This document shows positions 34,206 to 42,439 of a stretch of DNA of 64,000 nt, piece after piece. Origin of the DNA: Actinocatenispora thailandica (lineage in GTDB: Bacteria > Actinomycetota > Actinomycetes > Mycobacteriales > Micromonosporaceae); the NCBI RefSeq assembly GCF_016865425.1, contig NZ_AP023355.1, positions 6,508,198 to 6,572,197 on the forward strand, in the 5' to 3' direction. A program made the position numbers and the translations under genes. The notes beneath the pieces are model-generated. The model saw nothing but the letters and a program-made list of their open reading frames with translations. It did no database searches and was not told the origin of the DNA. How positions within the stretch are numbered: position 1 is the first letter of the stretch; each line of letters opens with the position of its first letter.

Positions 34206-34589
34206 TCACTCGTGGGCGACGAAGTCGATCTCGACCAGGATGTTGTTCAGCTCCGAGCCGACCGTGGTCCGCACCGGGGCCGGATCCGCGGTGAAGAACT
34301 CCCGGTACGCCTTGTCGAACTCGGCGAAGTCGCGGTGCAGCTCCTGCAGGTGCACCGTCGCCTTCACCACGTGCTCGAAGCCCAGGCCGCGCTGCGCGAG
34401 TACGGCGCCGAGGTTCTTCAGCACCTGCCGGGTCTGGGTGGCCACGTCGTCACCGACCGCCTTGCCGGTGGCCGGGTCGATCGGCCCCATGCCGGCGGTG
34501 TACACGAACCCGGCGACCGCCACGCCCTGCGAGTAACCGCCCGCCGGTGCCGGCGCCTGGTCCGTGCGCAGCCCCTGCTTGTCCGCCAT
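34206..34589 (-). CDS. RidA-family enamine/imine deaminase
   Basis: 127 residues, the normal size for the YjgF/YER057c/UK114 fold. GGYSQGVAVAGFVYTAGMGPIDPATG opens it, and the key Arg is in APVRTTVG, followed by LVEIDFVAHE. RidA proteins hydrolyse reactive enamines and imines made by PLP dehydratases. It is the last gene of an operon that contains a PLP-dependent D-amino-acid dehydratase, which matches that role closely. ATG 34589 follows GGAG. Confidence 0.92.
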   Translation of the reverse strand: MADKQGLRTDQAPAPAGGYSQGVAVAGFVYTAGMGPIDPATGKAVGDDVATQTRQVLKNLGAVLAQRGLGFEHVVKATVHLQELHRDFAEFDKAYREFFTADPAPVRTTVGSELNNILVEIDFVAHE

Positions 34590-34633
34590 GATGTGCTCCG
34601 TTTCGTGTCGCGGATGGATGTCAGCGATGGATG

Positions 34634-35641
34634 TCAGCGTTGCACGTCGTCGTCGGAGTCCGCGCCGAGCAGGTTCAGCTCGGCCCGGCTCGGCAGGCCC
34701 TCCCAGTCACCGGGCACCGTCACCGCGAACGCGCCGGCCACGGTCGCCGCGTGCAGGCAGGCGTCCGGTGCTGCACCGCCGATCCACTCGGTCAGGTAGG
34801 CGGACGCGAACGCGTCGCCCGCACCGACCGGGTCGACCGCCCGCACCGGCTTGGCCGGCAGGTCGTACCCGGTGCCGTCGAGCAGGCCGACGACACCCCG
34901 GGAGCCGCGCTTGACCAGCACCTGCCGCGGCCCGAGCTTGGCCAACTCGGCGGCGAGGACCGTCTCGTCGCCGCCGGACACCACCAGCCTCGCCTCCGGG
35001 CCGGTCGCGAACACCAGATCCGCCCGGGTCACCAGCTCGCGCAGCGTGGCGCCGGCCGTGGCCGCGTCCCAGAGCGCGGCCCGGTAGTTGAGATCCAGCG
35101 ACACCGCGACGCCCGCGGCGCGAGCGACCTCCACCGCCGCGAGTACCGCCTCGCGCGCGGTTCCGGACAGTGCCGGGGTGATGCCCGTGACGTGCAGCAC
35201 CCGGGCCGCCCGGACCACCGACTCGTCCACATCGGACGGTGACAGCCGGGACGCCGCGCTGCCGGCCCGGTAGTACTGCACCCGGGTCGCGGTGTCGGTG
35301 CGGCGCTCCTTGACCATCAGGCCGGTCGGCGCGGTGCCGTCGACCGCCGCGTACACCGCGACGCCCTCGGCCCGGATCGTCGCGGTGACCAGCCGGCCGA
35401 ACTCGTCGTCGCCGACCCGGCTCAACCAGGCGGCCCGCCGGCCCAGCCGGGCGACGCCGATCGCCAGGTTCGACTCCGCGCCGGCCACCGACAGGTGCAG
35501 GCTGTGCATGTGCCGCAGCAGGCCGACCCGGGGCGCGGCCAGCAGCGCCATCGTCTCGCCCAGCGTCACCAGCTCCGCCGCACCGGCACCCGGCCCACCG
35601 ATCGGGCCGGGCAGGTCGGTGGCGTACTCCGGGGTACTCAC
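34634..35641 (-). CDS. 2-keto-3-deoxygluconate kinase (PfkB family)
   Basis: 335 residues. The two PfkB signatures are GAESNLAIGVARLG and DPVGAGDAFASAYL, the latter with the catalytic Asp. LVTLGETMALLAAPRVGLLRHMHSLHLSVAG is characteristic of KDG kinases. It phosphorylates 2-keto-3-deoxygluconate to KDPG, the substrate of the aldolase encoded 46 bp upstream. GTG 35641 lacks an obvious binding site; a GTG near residue 24 (LVTLGE) preceded by GGAG is possible. It could also act on 2-keto-3-deoxygalactonate. Confidence 0.86.
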   Translation of the reverse strand: MSTPEYATDLPGPIGGPGAGAAELVTLGETMALLAAPRVGLLRHMHSLHLSVAGAESNLAIGVARLGRRAAWLSRVGDDEFGRLVTATIRAEGVAVYAAVDGTAPTGLMVKERRTDTATRVQYYRAGSAASRLSPSDVDESVVRAARVLHVTGITPALSGTAREAVLAAVEVARAAGVAVSLDLNYRAALWDAATAGATLRELVTRADLVFATGPEARLVVSGGDETVLAAELAKLGPRQVLVKRGSRGVVGLLDGTGYDLPAKPVRAVDPVGAGDAFASAYLTEWIGGAAPDACLHAATVAGAFAVTVPGDWEGLPSRAELNLLGADSDDDVQR

Positions 35642-35687
35642 GCGAACACCCGGGCGGCGGAAACGCCCGGCGCCGTCGACGATCCGG

Positions 35688-36341
35688 TCACCCGCGCGCC
35701 TCCCGGATCGCGTCGAGCACCGCGCGGGCCCGGGCGCCCAGCTCGGTCAGCGACCCACCGTCCAGCGCATCGCCCAGCAGCGGCCCGCCCATGCCGACCG
35801 CGATCGCGCCGGCGGCAAGGTACTCCGGCACCAGGTCGAGGGTGACCCCGCCGGTGGGCATCAGCGGTACCCCGTCGATCGGCCCGCGCAGCTCCCGGAG
35901 GTAGCGGGGGCCGGCCACGGACGCCGGGAACACCTTGACCGCGGTCGCGCCGAGCCGCCAGGCGGTCAGCACCTCGGTGGCGGTGAACGCACCCGGGTAG
36001 TAGCCGAGCCCGCGGGCCACCGCCTCGGCGGCCAGCGCCGGATCGGTGTGCGGGGAGACGATGAACGTGGCGCCGGCCTGCTCGGCGGCGTCGAGGTGCT
36101 CGACCGTCAGCACGGTGCCGATGCCGAGATCCACCTCGGCGCCGTACCGGGCGCGGGCGGCGGCCACCGCGGCGAACCCGTCCGGCGTGTTCGTGGTGAT
36201 CTCCAGGCAGCGGATGCCGTTGTCCACCAGCGCATCGATCACCGCGGGCAGGTACTCGCCGGTGCGCTTGCCGCGCAGGATCGGGACCACGCCGGTCTCG
36301 ACCAGCGCGGCGCTCGGCGTACTGCGGGGTGAGGTTTGCAT
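35688..36341 (-). CDS. KDPG/KHG aldolase (2-dehydro-3-deoxyphosphogluconate aldolase)
   Basis: 217 residues, a class I aldolase. The Schiff-base lysine is Lys136 in TAVKVFPAS, the catalytic Glu is Glu47 in RCLEITTNT, and VPILRGKRTGEYLPAVIDAL and LMPTGGVTLD bind phosphate. It splits KDPG to pyruvate and glyceraldehyde 3-phosphate, or the galacto epimer if tolerant. ATG 36341 follows GAGG. It lies 9 bp after the PLP enzyme gene in the six-gene operon. Confidence 0.9.
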   Translation of the reverse strand: MQTSPRSTPSAALVETGVVPILRGKRTGEYLPAVIDALVDNGIRCLEITTNTPDGFAAVAAARARYGAEVDLGIGTVLTVEHLDAAEQAGATFIVSPHTDPALAAEAVARGLGYYPGAFTATEVLTAWRLGATAVKVFPASVAGPRYLRELRGPIDGVPLMPTGGVTLDLVPEYLAAGAIAVGMGGPLLGDALDGGSLTELGARARAVLDAIREARG

Positions 36342-36350
36342 GTCGTTCCT

Positions 36351-37601
36351 CTAGAAATAGGTGTGGATCAGGTCGACGACCCGGTGGTCGGCGTCGACCA
36401 TCGGGATCACCCGCCACTTGTCGAACGCGGTACAGGGGTGCGAGATACCGAACGCGATCAGGTCACCGGGGCGCGGCGTCGGGCCTCCGGAGGTGTCCAG
36501 GTAGGCATGCTGGTCGTTGAAGCGCCGCACGGTGAACCCCGCCGCCGGTTCGGTGCCGCCGTCGGCGCGCCGCAGCGTCTTCGGCACCGGCAGCCCCTCG
36601 TCGTACGGGGCATCCCGCTTGCCCATCGCGACCAGCGCCAGGCCGGGCTCCGGGGTGGAGGTCACCTGCGCCCACACGGTCAGCGCCGGGATCAGCGAGC
36701 CCTCGGCACCGATCCGGTTGAACGGCGTCTTGGCCCGGTAGAACCCGTCGTCGTGGGTGACGTACGAGCCGGACCGCAGCAGTACCAGCAGTTCCCGCCT
36801 GGCCAACCAGTCACCGGAGAGCACTTCGGTGACCGTGTCGAAGTAGGCCGAGCCGCCGGCGGAGACCACCACCGGGCCGGGCCGCACCAGGTCGAAGGCG
36901 ACCAGCGCCTCGGCCGCCTCGCGCAGCGTACCGAGGAAACCCCGCGCTTCGTCCACAGTGGACAGACCGCCCTCGTACCCGGAGACGCCGGCCACCGCGA
37001 GCCGGGGCACCTCCGCGGCCGCCCGCGCGAGAGACACCACGTCGGCGACCGAACGCACCCCGGTACGGCCGTGCGCGTGGCCCAGCTCGACGACCACCTC
37101 CAGCGGCCGGTCGCCGGTCACCTCCGCCAACGCCGCCCGGATCGCGTCGAGCCCGTCGGTCGAATCCAGGTAGAACAGCAGCTCGAACGACGGATCGCGC
37201 TCCCGTTCGGCGATCACCCAGCGCAGCGCCAGCGGGTCGAGCAGCTCGTTGGCCAGGAAGATCCGCGGCACCCCGAAGCCCCGCGCGGTGAGCACCTGGC
37301 TCGCCGCCGCCAGGGTGATCCCCCAGGCACCCGCATCCAACTGCTGCTGGAACAGCACCGGTGCCATCGTGGTCTTGCCGTGCGGCGCGAACGCCAGGCC
37401 GTGCCGGGCGGTGTAGTCGGCCATGGTGGCCACGTTGTGCGCCACCGCATCCCGGTCCAGCACCAGCAGCGGCCAGCTGAACGGCCCGGTGAAGATGTCG
37501 TACCCGGCGGCGACGAACTCCGCCGCCGGCAGCCGCGCCCCCGGCAGCCACAGCCCCTTGGTACGCCAGTCGACGTGTTCGGTGGGAATCCTCAGTGCCA
37601 C
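36351..37601 (-). CDS. PLP-dependent D-amino-acid dehydratase (D-serine dehydratase-like fold)
   Basis: 416 residues. The alanine-racemase-like N-terminal barrel carries the PLP lysine, Lys76, in FAPHGKTTMAP. The C-terminal D-serine-dehydratase domain has the metal motif HxC (HPC, about residues 388-390, in ISHPCTAFDKW). In this fold HxC is found in D-serine dehydratases and HxD in D-threonine aldolases, which favours dehydration/deamination. GTG 37601 follows AGGAGG. With a D-acyl deacylase upstream and KDG kinase plus KDPG aldolase downstream, D-glucosaminate to 2-keto-3-deoxygluconate plus ammonia is the best inferred reaction. Confidence 0.86.
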   Translation of the reverse strand: MALRIPTEHVDWRTKGLWLPGARLPAAEFVAAGYDIFTGPFSWPLLVLDRDAVAHNVATMADYTARHGLAFAPHGKTTMAPVLFQQQLDAGAWGITLAAASQVLTARGFGVPRIFLANELLDPLALRWVIAERERDPSFELLFYLDSTDGLDAIRAALAEVTGDRPLEVVVELGHAHGRTGVRSVADVVSLARAAAEVPRLAVAGVSGYEGGLSTVDEARGFLGTLREAAEALVAFDLVRPGPVVVSAGGSAYFDTVTEVLSGDWLARRELLVLLRSGSYVTHDDGFYRAKTPFNRIGAEGSLIPALTVWAQVTSTPEPGLALVAMGKRDAPYDEGLPVPKTLRRADGGTEPAAGFTVRRFNDQHAYLDTSGGPTPRPGDLIAFGISHPCTAFDKWRVIPMVDADHRVVDLIHTYF

Positions 37602-37612
37602 GCGGCCTCCTG

Positions 37613-38389
37613 TCAACGCGAACCCAGCTCCCGGGAGATCTGGCGGGCGGCACCAGCGACCTCCGGAGCCAGCCGGCGCACCTGGGCCGGCGTCATCCGG
37701 GACGCGACGCCGGACACCGACACCGCACCCACCACCCGGTCCTCGTGGTCGAACAGCGGCGCGGCGACGCACCGCACGTCCGGCTCGTTCTCCTGGTCGT
37801 CCACCGCGTAACCGCACTGCCGGATCCGGGCCAGCTCGCGGCGCAGCGCGGCCGGCTCGGTGATGGTGTACGCGGTGGTCGCGACGAGGCCGGCGTCGAG
37901 CACCGCGGCCAGCTGCGCCTCGCCGCCGAACGCGAGCATCGCCTTGCCGACGCCGGTGCGGTACAGCGGAACCCGGCGACCCACCCGGGAGGCCATCCGA
38001 ACGTTGGCCTCGCTCTCCACCTTGTCGATGTAGACCGCCTCCAGCCCGTCCGGCACGACCAGGTGGCAGGTCTGGCCGGAGGACCGCTGCAACGCCCGCA
38101 ACTGGGTCGCCGCCACGGTCCTGATGTCCAGCCGGGACAGGTACGCCTGGCCCAGTTGCAGGGCGCCGAGCCCGAGCCGGAACCGGCCGCTCGCGGCGTC
38201 CCGGGCCAGCAGCTCGGCGTCGACCAGCGGCTCGGCCAGCCGGAGCACCGTGCTCTTGTTGAGCGACAGGGCATCCGCGATCTCGGTCAGCGTCGCCCCG
38301 GCACCGCCGACCTCCCGCTCCACATAGGACAGTATGGTCAGCGCGCGGCGCAGCGAGGACGACTGGTTGCGGGCCGCCGTCTCGATCAT
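37613..38389 (-). CDS. IclR-family regulator of the deacylase-dehydratase operon
   Basis: 258 residues. The winged helix is LTEIADALSLNKSTVLRLAEPLVDAELL; the effector domain contains HLVVPDGLEAVYIDKVESEANVRMAS, VPLYRTGVGKAML and a C-terminal AVSVSGVASRMTP. That is the complete IclR layout. ATG 38389 overlaps the deacylase stop. It is embedded as the second gene of the operon; an imperfect palindrome at 40016-40032 upstream of the first gene is its likely site. Confidence 0.9.
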   Translation of the reverse strand: MIETAARNQSSSLRRALTILSYVEREVGGAGATLTEIADALSLNKSTVLRLAEPLVDAELLARDAASGRFRLGLGALQLGQAYLSRLDIRTVAATQLRALQRSSGQTCHLVVPDGLEAVYIDKVESEANVRMASRVGRRVPLYRTGVGKAMLAFGGEAQLAAVLDAGLVATTAYTITEPAALRRELARIRQCGYAVDDQENEPDVRCVAAPLFDHEDRVVGAVSVSGVASRMTPAQVRRLAPEVAGAARQISRELGSR

Positions 38390-39945
38390 CGCGGCGACCG
38401 CAACGGGACGCCGGCGAGCGCGCCGGTCAGCTCGCCGCCCGCCAGCACCGGTCGCCCGTTCACCAGCACGTCGTCCACCCCGACGGCCGGCCGGCGCGGA
38501 TCGTCGTAGGTCGCCGCATCGCGCACCCGGTCCGGATCGACCACCGCCAGGTCGGCGTGGTAGCCGACCCGCAGCTGGCCCCGGCCCGGGAACCCGAACC
38601 GGCGGGCCGGGTTCGCCGCCAGGTGCACCACCGCGTCCGGCCAGGACAGGTCGCCGAGTTCCCGCACGTGCCGGGCGAGCACCCGGGCGAACGCGCCCCA
38701 GCCGCGCGGGTGCGGATGCGATCCGACGTAGATCCCGTCCGAGCTGCCCATCTGGGCCGGGTGCCGGAGCAGCGCGCGCACCGACTCCTCGCTGTTGGTC
38801 GGCGGCTGACCGAACACGCAGCCGGCCCGCAGCTCGGTGGCCCGCAGCAGCTCCACGCAGGTCGCGGCAGGGCTCAGGCCGGCCTGGTCGGCCACCGCGA
38901 CCAGCGGCCGACCCTCGGCCCACCGCCACTGCTCGGACGGCACGTACGACAGGGTGATCCGCGGCCACACCTCGGCGCGGTGCGCGAACCACTCGGTGTC
39001 GAGCCGGCGCTGCACACCGGGATCGGCGAGCTGCTCGACGGCGCGTTCCACGTCGGCGGTGGGCAGCCACTCGGGCAGCGTCACCATCGCCAGGATGGTG
39101 CTGCCCCGCAGGTACGGGTAGCTGTCGAAGCTGAGGTCGATGCCCTCGGCGCGGACGTCGTCGACCAACCCGATCAGCTTCTCCGCCGGCCCGTGGTAGT
39201 GCGAGACGTGCGTCGCGACGCCACTGTCCCGGGCGATCTCGCGCACCTCGGCGATCCCGGTCGGCGCGTCCGCCTCGTACCCGCGCATGTGCGTCACGTA
39301 CGGCAGGCCGCGGGCGGCGACCGGGCGGCACAGCTCGGCCAGCTCGGCGGCGTTCGCGTACCGCCCCGGGCTGTACTCCAGGCCGGTGGACAGGCCGACC
39401 GCGCCCTCGTCCAGCGCGCGCTCCACCAGCCGGCGCATCCGGGTCAGTTCGGCCGCGTCGGCCGGCCGCTGCGCCGAGCCGAGCACCTCGTACCGGATCG
39501 TGCCGTGCGGTGCGAGGTAGGCGGTGTTCAGCGCGGTGCTGTCGGTGTAGCCGGCGAGCAGCGCGGCGACGCCGACCGGCCCGTCGCCCAGCCCGGCCGG
39601 CGGCCCGTTGACCGCGTCGAAGTAGCGCGCCACGTACCGCAGGGTGGCCGGCGAGGCGGGCGCGAACGACAGGCCGTCCTGGCCCAGCACGAACGTGGTG
39701 ATGCCCTGCCGCAGCGCGGCGAGTTGCACCGCCGGGTCACGCACCAGCGCGTCACCGTGCACGTGCGCGTCGATCAGCCCGGGCGTCACGTACCGCCCGG
39801 CGGCGTCGATGCTGTGCTCGGCCTCGGCGAGGTCGAGGTGGCCGAGTGCGGCGATCCGGTCGCCGGTGATGGCGACGTCCGCCCGGTACGCCGCCGCGCC
39901 GGTGCCGTCCAGCACCCATCCGCCGCGCACAATCACGTCGAACAC
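38386..39945 (-). CDS. N-acyl-D-amino-acid deacylase (D-aminoacylase family amidohydrolase)
   Basis: 519 residues. The barrel metal site begins DAHVHGD; THMRGYE and ATHVSHYHG supply further His ligands and SSDGIYVGSHPHPRGWG the catalytic Asp. Classical D-aminoacylases have GNCGIS where this protein has GQDGLS, so the bridging Cys is replaced by Asp. The family removes acyl groups from N-acyl-D-amino acids; N-acetyl-D-glucosaminate, a D-configured 2-amino acid, would fit the operon. GTG 39945 follows GGAGGTGGGG. It is the first gene of six. Confidence 0.87.
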   Translation of the reverse strand: MFDVIVRGGWVLDGTGAAAYRADVAITGDRIAALGHLDLAEAEHSIDAAGRYVTPGLIDAHVHGDALVRDPAVQLAALRQGITTFVLGQDGLSFAPASPATLRYVARYFDAVNGPPAGLGDGPVGVAALLAGYTDSTALNTAYLAPHGTIRYEVLGSAQRPADAAELTRMRRLVERALDEGAVGLSTGLEYSPGRYANAAELAELCRPVAARGLPYVTHMRGYEADAPTGIAEVREIARDSGVATHVSHYHGPAEKLIGLVDDVRAEGIDLSFDSYPYLRGSTILAMVTLPEWLPTADVERAVEQLADPGVQRRLDTEWFAHRAEVWPRITLSYVPSEQWRWAEGRPLVAVADQAGLSPAATCVELLRATELRAGCVFGQPPTNSEESVRALLRHPAQMGSSDGIYVGSHPHPRGWGAFARVLARHVRELGDLSWPDAVVHLAANPARRFGFPGRGQLRVGYHADLAVVDPDRVRDAATYDDPRRPAVGVDDVLVNGRPVLAGGELTGALAGVPLRSPR

Positions 39946-40015
39946 GCCGCACCCCACCTCCCTGTCCTGCACGCTAGGCAGTGACCCTGTGATCCGACGA
40001 CATCTTCGACACAGA

Positions 40016-40032
40016 GTTTTGCATAGCAGAAC
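40016..40032. promoter_or_regulatory. Imperfect palindrome upstream of the deacylase operon
   Basis: GTTTTGC-ATA-GCAGAAC has 6 of 7 arm positions matching and lies about 70 bp before GTG 39945 in a rare AT-rich patch. It is a plausible IclR operator. Confidence 0.45.
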
Positions 40033-40050
40033 AGGCCAGCCGGCGGCGGG

Positions 40051-40170
40051 GCGCGAGCCAGGCACACGCGGCGCGAGGCAGGACCGCCCGAGGCGAGCCA
40101 GGCACACGCGGGGCGAGGCGGGACCGCCCGAGGCGAGCCAGGCACACGCGGGGCGAGGCGGGCCCGCGCG
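40051..40170. repeat. 40-bp tandem repeat, three copies
   Basis: Units at 40051-40090, 40091-40130 and 40131-40170 share GCGAGCCAGGCACACGCG; copies two and three differ only near the end. The array lies between the deacylase promoter and the next gene and carries no gene itself. Confidence 0.85.
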
Positions 40171-40204
40171 GGGCCGGGGCGGCGCGCCGGCCCACCGGAA
40201 CGGG

Positions 40205-40651
40205 TCAGGACCGGGAAGCCTCGGCCCGTGGCGCCTCGGCGCGGGCGCCCCGGGTGCGCCGGGACCGCAGCGTCCCGACCGCGCTCACCACCCCCGCGAC
40301 GAGCGCCACGATCAACCCGCCCGCCATCACCACGTTGCCCGCGACCGTGCCGGCGTTGTGCGACGTCAGGTTCGGCTGCAGCTGGTCGGCCAGCGAACCG
40401 GCGCCGACGATCCACAGGCAGGCGATCGCCGCGAACACCGGATGCCACCACCACCGCGAGGTCAGCACCATCAGCACCGCGGCGACCAGGATGAAGATGA
40501 TGCCCGGCGGGAACGTGATGCCGAACGACTGCTCGGCGTCGCCGAACTTCGACGGATCGGCGATCCACTGCACGACCAGCCCCAGGATGCCCACCAGCAG
40601 CGCGGCGAGCGCGGCAAGGCTGGCCCGGTTCGAACGAAGACGATGGAACAT
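40205..40651 (-). CDS. Small four-helix membrane protein
   Basis: 148 residues with four predicted membrane spans: SLAALAALLVGILGLVVQWI, FPPGIIFILVAAVLMVL, HPVFAAIACLWIVGAG and AGTVAGNVVMAGGLIVALVAGVV. The first loop contains ADPSKFGDAEQSFGI and the tail is basic. No family was recognised. ATG 40651 follows GGGAG. It is 2 bp downstream of another small membrane protein gene, and the pair is divergent from a two-component system, which hints at a signal-linked membrane pair. Confidence 0.7.
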   Translation of the reverse strand: MFHRLRSNRASLAALAALLVGILGLVVQWIADPSKFGDAEQSFGITFPPGIIFILVAAVLMVLTSRWWWHPVFAAIACLWIVGAGSLADQLQPNLTSHNAGTVAGNVVMAGGLIVALVAGVVSAVGTLRSRRTRGARAEAPRAEASRS

Positions 40652-40653
40652 GA

Positions 40654-41103
40654 CTACTCCCTCGATTCCGACGACGGTTCGACCCGCCGATGTGCGACCG
40701 GCACGGCGGTGGTGGCCCGACGCGGCGACCGGGCGGGTGACAGGACGGCGGCGACCGCGAGCACCGCGGCGGCGCCGAACGCGAGCAGTTGCAGCCAGCC
40801 GGCGGCGAACTCCAGCGCCCGGCCCGGCCGGCCGAGGCGGGCGACGAACTCCGGGCTCAGCAGGCCGCCGACGCCGAACAGCACGCTCGCCGCCGCGGCG
40901 AGAAGCGGCGTGTACCGCCACCAGACCAGCGCGACCAGCACCGCGAGCCCGAGGTCGAGGAACGGCCCCGGGCCGTCGTAGCCGGGCAGCTCGTCCCCGA
41001 TCGCGGCCAGCACCAGCGCGACGCAGGTACCGGCGAGGAACAGCCGGCGCCGCCCGCCCGCGCGGCCGATCGCCGTGCTCGCCGGCCCGATTCGTACCGT
41101 CAT
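40654..41103 (-). CDS. Small membrane protein, four helices
   Basis: 149 residues. Hydrophobic spans are RLFLAGTCVALVLAAIG, FLDLGLAVLVALVWWRY, PLLAAAASVLFGVGGLL and AAGWLQLLAFGAAAVLAVAAVL. YDGPGPFLDLG lies between the first two. ATG 41103 follows GGGAGGG. No family was recognised. It ends 2 bp before the next small membrane protein gene (TAG then ATG) and starts 205 bp from the histidine kinase, on the opposite strand. Confidence 0.65.
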   Translation of the reverse strand: MTVRIGPASTAIGRAGGRRRLFLAGTCVALVLAAIGDELPGYDGPGPFLDLGLAVLVALVWWRYTPLLAAAASVLFGVGGLLSPEFVARLGRPGRALEFAAGWLQLLAFGAAAVLAVAAVLSPARSPRRATTAVPVAHRRVEPSSESRE

Positions 41104-41308
41104 GACCACCCTCCCGTACCGCTGCCGCTGCCGACCGGTCCATCGTGGGAGCCGACCCGGCCCCACCGCGTCCGGCGAAAAGCGGCTCGTCCTGGCCGCG
41201 GGTACGTCGATCGCCGTACCCGGCCGCCGCTCGGGAGCGGACGCACCGCCGCGAACCGGCGGGCAGACTGGCTGGCGATGCTCCGGCGAGATCGGAAGGG
41301 GGGCCGGG

Positions 41309-42439
41309 ATGGACACCGTGGTCGCCGCGCGGCTGCCCCGGCCGAGCCGTACCGACCTGGTGCTCGCCGCCGGGTTCACCGCCGCGGTGGTGGTCGGCGC
41401 GCTGCTCGTCGCGGGCGGCCAGGACCGGTACCGCCCGCTCGACGTGGCGGGCGTCCTGCTGATCGGGTTGGCCGCCGGCACGACGGTGGGTTGGCACCGG
41501 GCGGCCCCGCTGTGGTCGCTCGGCGCCGCCACGGTGCTGGTCAACGGCTACCTGCTGGCCGGCTTCCCGTACGGGCCGGTGCTGCTGTGCCTGGTGATCG
41601 CGGTGTTCGAGGTGGCGCGGCAGCAGCCGCTGCGACGCTCGGCGCTCGCCTGCGGCATCGCCGCGGCGATCTCGTCCGGCACCATGCTGGTCCGGCTGCT
41701 CACCGACGGCGGCGCGTCGCCGCTGCTCGCGGTCGTCTGGGCCACCTGGATCGCGCTGCCCTGGTCGCTCGGTGCGCTGGTGCACGTGGCCGACGCGGCG
41801 CGGCGGCGATCCCGGGCCGACCTGGTCGCCCGGGCCGCGCTGCAGGAGCGGGCCCGGCTGGCCGGCGAGGTGCACGACATCGCCGGGCACGCCTTCGCGC
41901 TGATCACCATGCAGGCCGGGGTGGCGATGCTGGTGTTCGACGAGCAACCCGAGCAGGCCCGCCGCTCGCTCGCCGCGGTACAGGAGACCAGCGGAACGGC
42001 GCTCGCCGAACTGCGCAGGATGCTCGACAGCCTGCACCCGCGGCCCGGCGCGGCCACCGACCCGGCCGGCGTACCGGGACTCGGTGACCTGGTGCGGCGG
42101 GTCCGGGCCGGCGGGCTGCCGGTGGAGGTCACCGTCGACGGCGACCGGCCGGTACCCGGGTCGCTGGCCGGCGGCGTCTACCGGGTCGTCCAGGAGGCGC
42201 TGACCAACGTGTTGCGGCACGCCGGGCCGACCACCGCCCGGGTCTCGGTGCGTACCACCCCGGCGGAGCTGGTCGTCGAGGTCGCGGACCAGGGTGCCGG
42301 TATCGCGGGGCCGCCGGGTCGGGGGCTGACGGTGATGCGCCGCCGGGTCGATCAGCTCGGCGGTGAACTCACGGCCGGGCCGTACGAGGACGGGTTCCGG
42401 GTCGTCGCCCGGCTGCCGATGCCCGCGGCGGAACGATGA
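41309..42439 (+). CDS. Sensor histidine kinase (NarL-class, HisKA_3)
   Basis: 376 residues. Five or six membrane spans occupy residues 15-165. The HisKA_3 dimerisation domain follows, with phosphoacceptor His189 in ERARLAGEVHDIAGHA, then a HATPase_c domain with EALTNVLRHAG (N box), ADQGAGIAG and GRGLTVMRRRVDQLGG. ATG 41309 has AAGGGGG upstream; the longer open frame is not needed. It autophosphorylates and passes phosphate to the response regulator that overlaps it by ATGA. The stimulus is unknown. Confidence 0.9.
   Translation: MDTVVAARLPRPSRTDLVLAAGFTAAVVVGALLVAGGQDRYRPLDVAGVLLIGLAAGTTVGWHRAAPLWSLGAATVLVNGYLLAGFPYGPVLLCLVIAVFEVARQQPLRRSALACGIAAAISSGTMLVRLLTDGGASPLLAVVWATWIALPWSLGALVHVADAARRRSRADLVARAALQERARLAGEVHDIAGHAFALITMQAGVAMLVFDEQPEQARRSLAAVQETSGTALAELRRMLDSLHPRPGAATDPAGVPGLGDLVRRVRAGGLPVEVTVDGDRPVPGSLAGGVYRVVQEALTNVLRHAGPTTARVSVRTTPAELVVEVADQGAGIAGPPGRGLTVMRRRVDQLGGELTAGPYEDGFRVVARLPMPAAER

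Noticed and set aside
39946-40107. N-terminal extension of the deacylase frame (MCLARLGRSCLAPRVPG...)
   Set aside because: It is the translated 40-bp repeat; GTG 39945 with a GGAGGTGGGG site is a better start.
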